This document shows positions 31,070-32,827 of a stretch of 32,827 bases of DNA, piece after piece (the first letter of the stretch is position 1; each line of letters opens with the position of its first letter). The translations under genes were made by a program, and so were the position numbers. Source of the DNA: Zoogloea sp041908905 (GTDB lineage: Bacteria; Pseudomonadota; Gammaproteobacteria; Burkholderiales; Rhodocyclaceae); assembly GCF_041908905.1 (NCBI RefSeq), contig NZ_JAYREK010000042.1, forward strand, positions 1-32,827, written 5' to 3'. The notes beneath the pieces are model-generated. The model had not been told where the DNA came from. It made no database searches and saw nothing but the letters and a program-made list of their open reading frames with translations.

Positions 31070-32659
31070 GTGAAGCGCTGGAACAAGGTGCCGGAGAGCG
31101 GCACCGGCAAGAACATCGTGGTGTGCATCGACGGCACCGGCAACGGGCCGCGCGGAGCGGAGGCGACCAACGTGTGGCGTCTCTTCGAGGCGCTGGCCGA
31201 GATACCGGGGCAGCAGTGCAAGTGCTACCTGCCGGGGGTCGGCGCGCAGCGTGGGGCACCCATTTACACGCCCGGGAAAAACTGGACGCTGCGCGTCCGG
31301 CGCCCGCTGGGCGATGCGCTGCCGGTCTGGATCGCCCGCTGTGGTCCGCTCGGGCGGAAGTTGGCGGGGGGCACCGGGCTCGGCACGGCCGATCGGATCA
31401 CCCTGGCCTATGCCTTCCTGTGCCACCACTACAGGCCGGGCGACCGCATCTACCTCTTCGGCTTCAGTCGTGGGGCAACGGCGGTGCGCTCGCTGGCGGG
31501 CTTCATGGATACCGTGGGCCTGCTCTTCCACGACAGGCTGGAACACGTGGCCGAGGCGTACCGACTGTACGTTCATCCCCGCGCCGAGGTTCGCGCGCAG
31601 CTGCAGCGCTTTGTGCAGCGCGTCACCGGTGTCTGGATCCGACGCAGCGGCACCTATACCGTGCTGAGGTGCGGAGAGGGGGCGGCCGCCAGGACGCTGC
31701 CGTTCCGCTACCGGATGTCGGCGCATTTTCTGGGGGTGTGGGATACGGTCGCCTCGCTGGGCCTGCCCGGCCGGCTGCCGGAGCATCACCGTACGGAGGT
31801 GCCACCCTTCGTGGGGCGGGCACGCCACGCGCTGGCCGTGCATGAGCTGCGGGGCTGGGCCTTTCCGCCCCTGTTGTTTACCCGCTGCGCGGGCCGGGAC
31901 GTGAAGCAGGTGTGGTTTGCCGGTGCCCATGCGGATGTCGGGGGCGGCTATCCGAAGCGGGGGCTGGCGGACATCACGCTCGCGTGGATGCTGGGCGAGG
32001 CGGCGAGCCTTGAAGCTTCGGCGGCTGCGCCGTCGGGTCTCCTGCTCGCCGATGCGGGTGACAAGGGCGGGGAGGATGCCCGCCAGTGCGGATCAGAGGT
32101 GGCGCAGCCCGTGTTGCACGAGGAGATCTCCGCGCCCGGCAGCCTGTGGCTCGACATTCCCGCGGTGCGGCGCCCGCTGGCCCAGCCCGGAAGGCTGACG
32201 CGGGAGGTGCTGGAGAGCTTTGCGGTCCATCCGTCCGCGCTGCAGAGGTTGCTCGGACCGGAGGCCGTTTCCTATCGCTTCGGGCCGGGGCGCTTCGGGG
32301 AGGACGTCAATCCGCAGCTGGTCGCCGCCGACGACGCGCTCCTCCGCTTGATCCTGCTGCTCCATCGGCATGAGCAGGCGCCGTTTGCGGCGACGATGAA
32401 GTGTCGCAGCAGTCGGGAAGATGATTGGATCTCCCGGGGGAAAGACGGCCAGCTCCCTGCCCAAGGTCGGCAGGACGCGGAGTCGGTGGCGCTGTTGAAT
32501 GCCTTGCCGGACGCCATCCGGGGTTTTTACGCTGGCCAAGGGGATGCCCGCGAGTTTGCCGGATGGCTCACGCTGATTGGTGCGGTGGTGCTTCTGAGCA
32601 CCCCAACCCCGCGCACGGGCCAGGTGTCCCTGAAGAAACGACGATGCGTTACAAGGTGA
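31070..32659 (+). CDS. DUF2235 domain alpha/beta hydrolase (Tle1-like)
   Basis: A 529-residue protein of the DUF2235 family, which includes Tle1 phospholipase effectors of type VI secretion. Residues 14-26 (KNIVVCIDGTGNG) open the fold. The nucleophile elbow GFSRGA (131-136) carries Ser133. GVWDTVASLG contains Asp225. VWFAGAHADVGGGYP has His287 and the family's Asp-Val-Gly-Gly-Gly. A hydrophobic stretch close to the C-terminus (LTLIGAVVLLSTP) may contact membrane. The start is a GTG at 31070 with GGAGAGG upstream; an in-frame ATG at 30959 would add a poorly conserved Arg/Gly-rich leader. No vgrG, PAAR or immunity gene is visible, so a toxin role is not shown. An inverted repeat, TTTCGA (30998-31003) and TCGAAA (31022-31027), lies upstream. 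Confidence 0.82.
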   Translation: MKRWNKVPESGTGKNIVVCIDGTGNGPRGAEATNVWRLFEALAEIPGQQCKCYLPGVGAQRGAPIYTPGKNWTLRVRRPLGDALPVWIARCGPLGRKLAGGTGLGTADRITLAYAFLCHHYRPGDRIYLFGFSRGATAVRSLAGFMDTVGLLFHDRLEHVAEAYRLYVHPRAEVRAQLQRFVQRVTGVWIRRSGTYTVLRCGEGAAARTLPFRYRMSAHFLGVWDTVASLGLPGRLPEHHRTEVPPFVGRARHALAVHELRGWAFPPLLFTRCAGRDVKQVWFAGAHADVGGGYPKRGLADITLAWMLGEAASLEASAAAPSGLLLADAGDKGGEDARQCGSEVAQPVLHEEISAPGSLWLDIPAVRRPLAQPGRLTREVLESFAVHPSALQRLLGPEAVSYRFGPGRFGEDVNPQLVAADDALLRLILLLHRHEQAPFAATMKCRSSREDDWISRGKDGQLPAQGRQDAESVALLNALPDAIRGFYAGQGDAREFAGWLTLIGAVVLLSTPTPRTGQVSLKKRRCVTR

Positions 32660-32827
32660 ACGGCAGTGCCGAGATGACCGACACGTCATTGGTGCGAGCA
32701 CGCGGCGTTAGCCGACGCCGTGTTGCGAGCCCGTCTCTGAGCATGGTCCGGGAATCGTCGGTGACATTGGTGAGCGGCGCGAGCCGCATCCCGTTTGAGA
32801 GATCGAGTCGAATTCGACGCTTCCCAT
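32644..32827 (+). CDS. Possible partial overlapping gene at the window edge
   Basis: An open frame starts at an ATG inside the last 16 bases of the DUF2235 gene and stays open for 61 codons to the window end. It begins MRYKVNGSAEMTDTSLV and is rich in Arg and Ser. GAAG eight bases upstream could be a weak ribosome site. Overlap with the DUF2235 stop would suit a coupled partner gene, but the composition is not convincing and the end is missing. The DNA here also has an imperfect direct repeat around CATTGGTG (about 32687 and 32764). Not recognised. Confidence 0.25.
   Translation, partial: MRYKVNGSAEMTDTSLVRARGVSRRRVASPSLSMVRESSVTLVSGASRIPFERSSRIRRFP

Overview
The window is high-GC bacterial DNA that reads as a chromosomal core region of a betaproteobacterium. 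Rhodocyclales (the Azoarcus/Thauera/Azospira neighbourhood) is my best guess. The grounds are the gene order mdh | gntR | sdhCDAB-sdhE-gltA-sucA-sucB-lpdA-zapE and the protein sequences; no rRNA or marker gene fixes the genus. No tRNA, rRNA, insertion sequence, phage gene or CRISPR array was recognised.

Layout. (1) 1-2730: a rhodanese (-), an HSL-type alpha/beta hydrolase (+) and an adenylate cyclase-FHA protein (-). (2) 2989-5278: a nitronate-monooxygenase-like flavoprotein (+), a terminator shared by convergent genes, and a CitE/malyl-CoA-lyase-like protein (-). (3) 5394-7349: malate dehydrogenase (-) divergent from a GntR/HutC regulator (+). Between them lie a good sigma70 promoter for mdh and a perfect 18-bp palindrome. 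(4) 7471-18038: a long TCA-cycle gene train, sdhC-sdhD-sdhA-sdhB-sdhE-gltA-sucA-sucB-lpdA. Strong RNA hairpins sit at the sdhE/gltA, gltA/sucA, sucB/lpdA and lpdA/zapE junctions. (5) 18139-21912: ZapE-type ATPase, DinG-type FeS helicase and an unknown membrane-anchored protein. (6) 21937-25773: an uncharacterised, apparently circularly permuted ATP-grasp protein followed 7 bases later by mobB-moeA-moaD-moaE for molybdenum cofactor. (7) 25774-26143: an intergenic space filled by about 13 degenerate 21-bp tandem units. (8) 26144-30906 (-): a YitT-family membrane protein, then a TRAP transporter set (TatT lipoprotein, DctP binding protein, DctQ-DctM fusion). The TatT gene is preceded by six TTGC-type motifs spaced exactly 11 bp apart. 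(9) 31070-end (+): a DUF2235 (Tle1-like) alpha/beta hydrolase and a possible overlapping partial gene.

How it fits together. Citrate synthase, 2-oxoglutarate dehydrogenase, succinate dehydrogenase and malate dehydrogenase lie together, with a GntR regulator between mdh and sdh, so this looks like a coordinated aerobic TCA locus. The most interesting signals lie between genes: the 21-bp array, the 11-bp phased array, the mutually exclusive stems upstream of sucA, and the palindrome at mdh/gntR. The least understood gene is the ATP-grasp protein at the head of the molybdenum cofactor cluster. I did not find convincing evidence for an entirely new multi-gene system.
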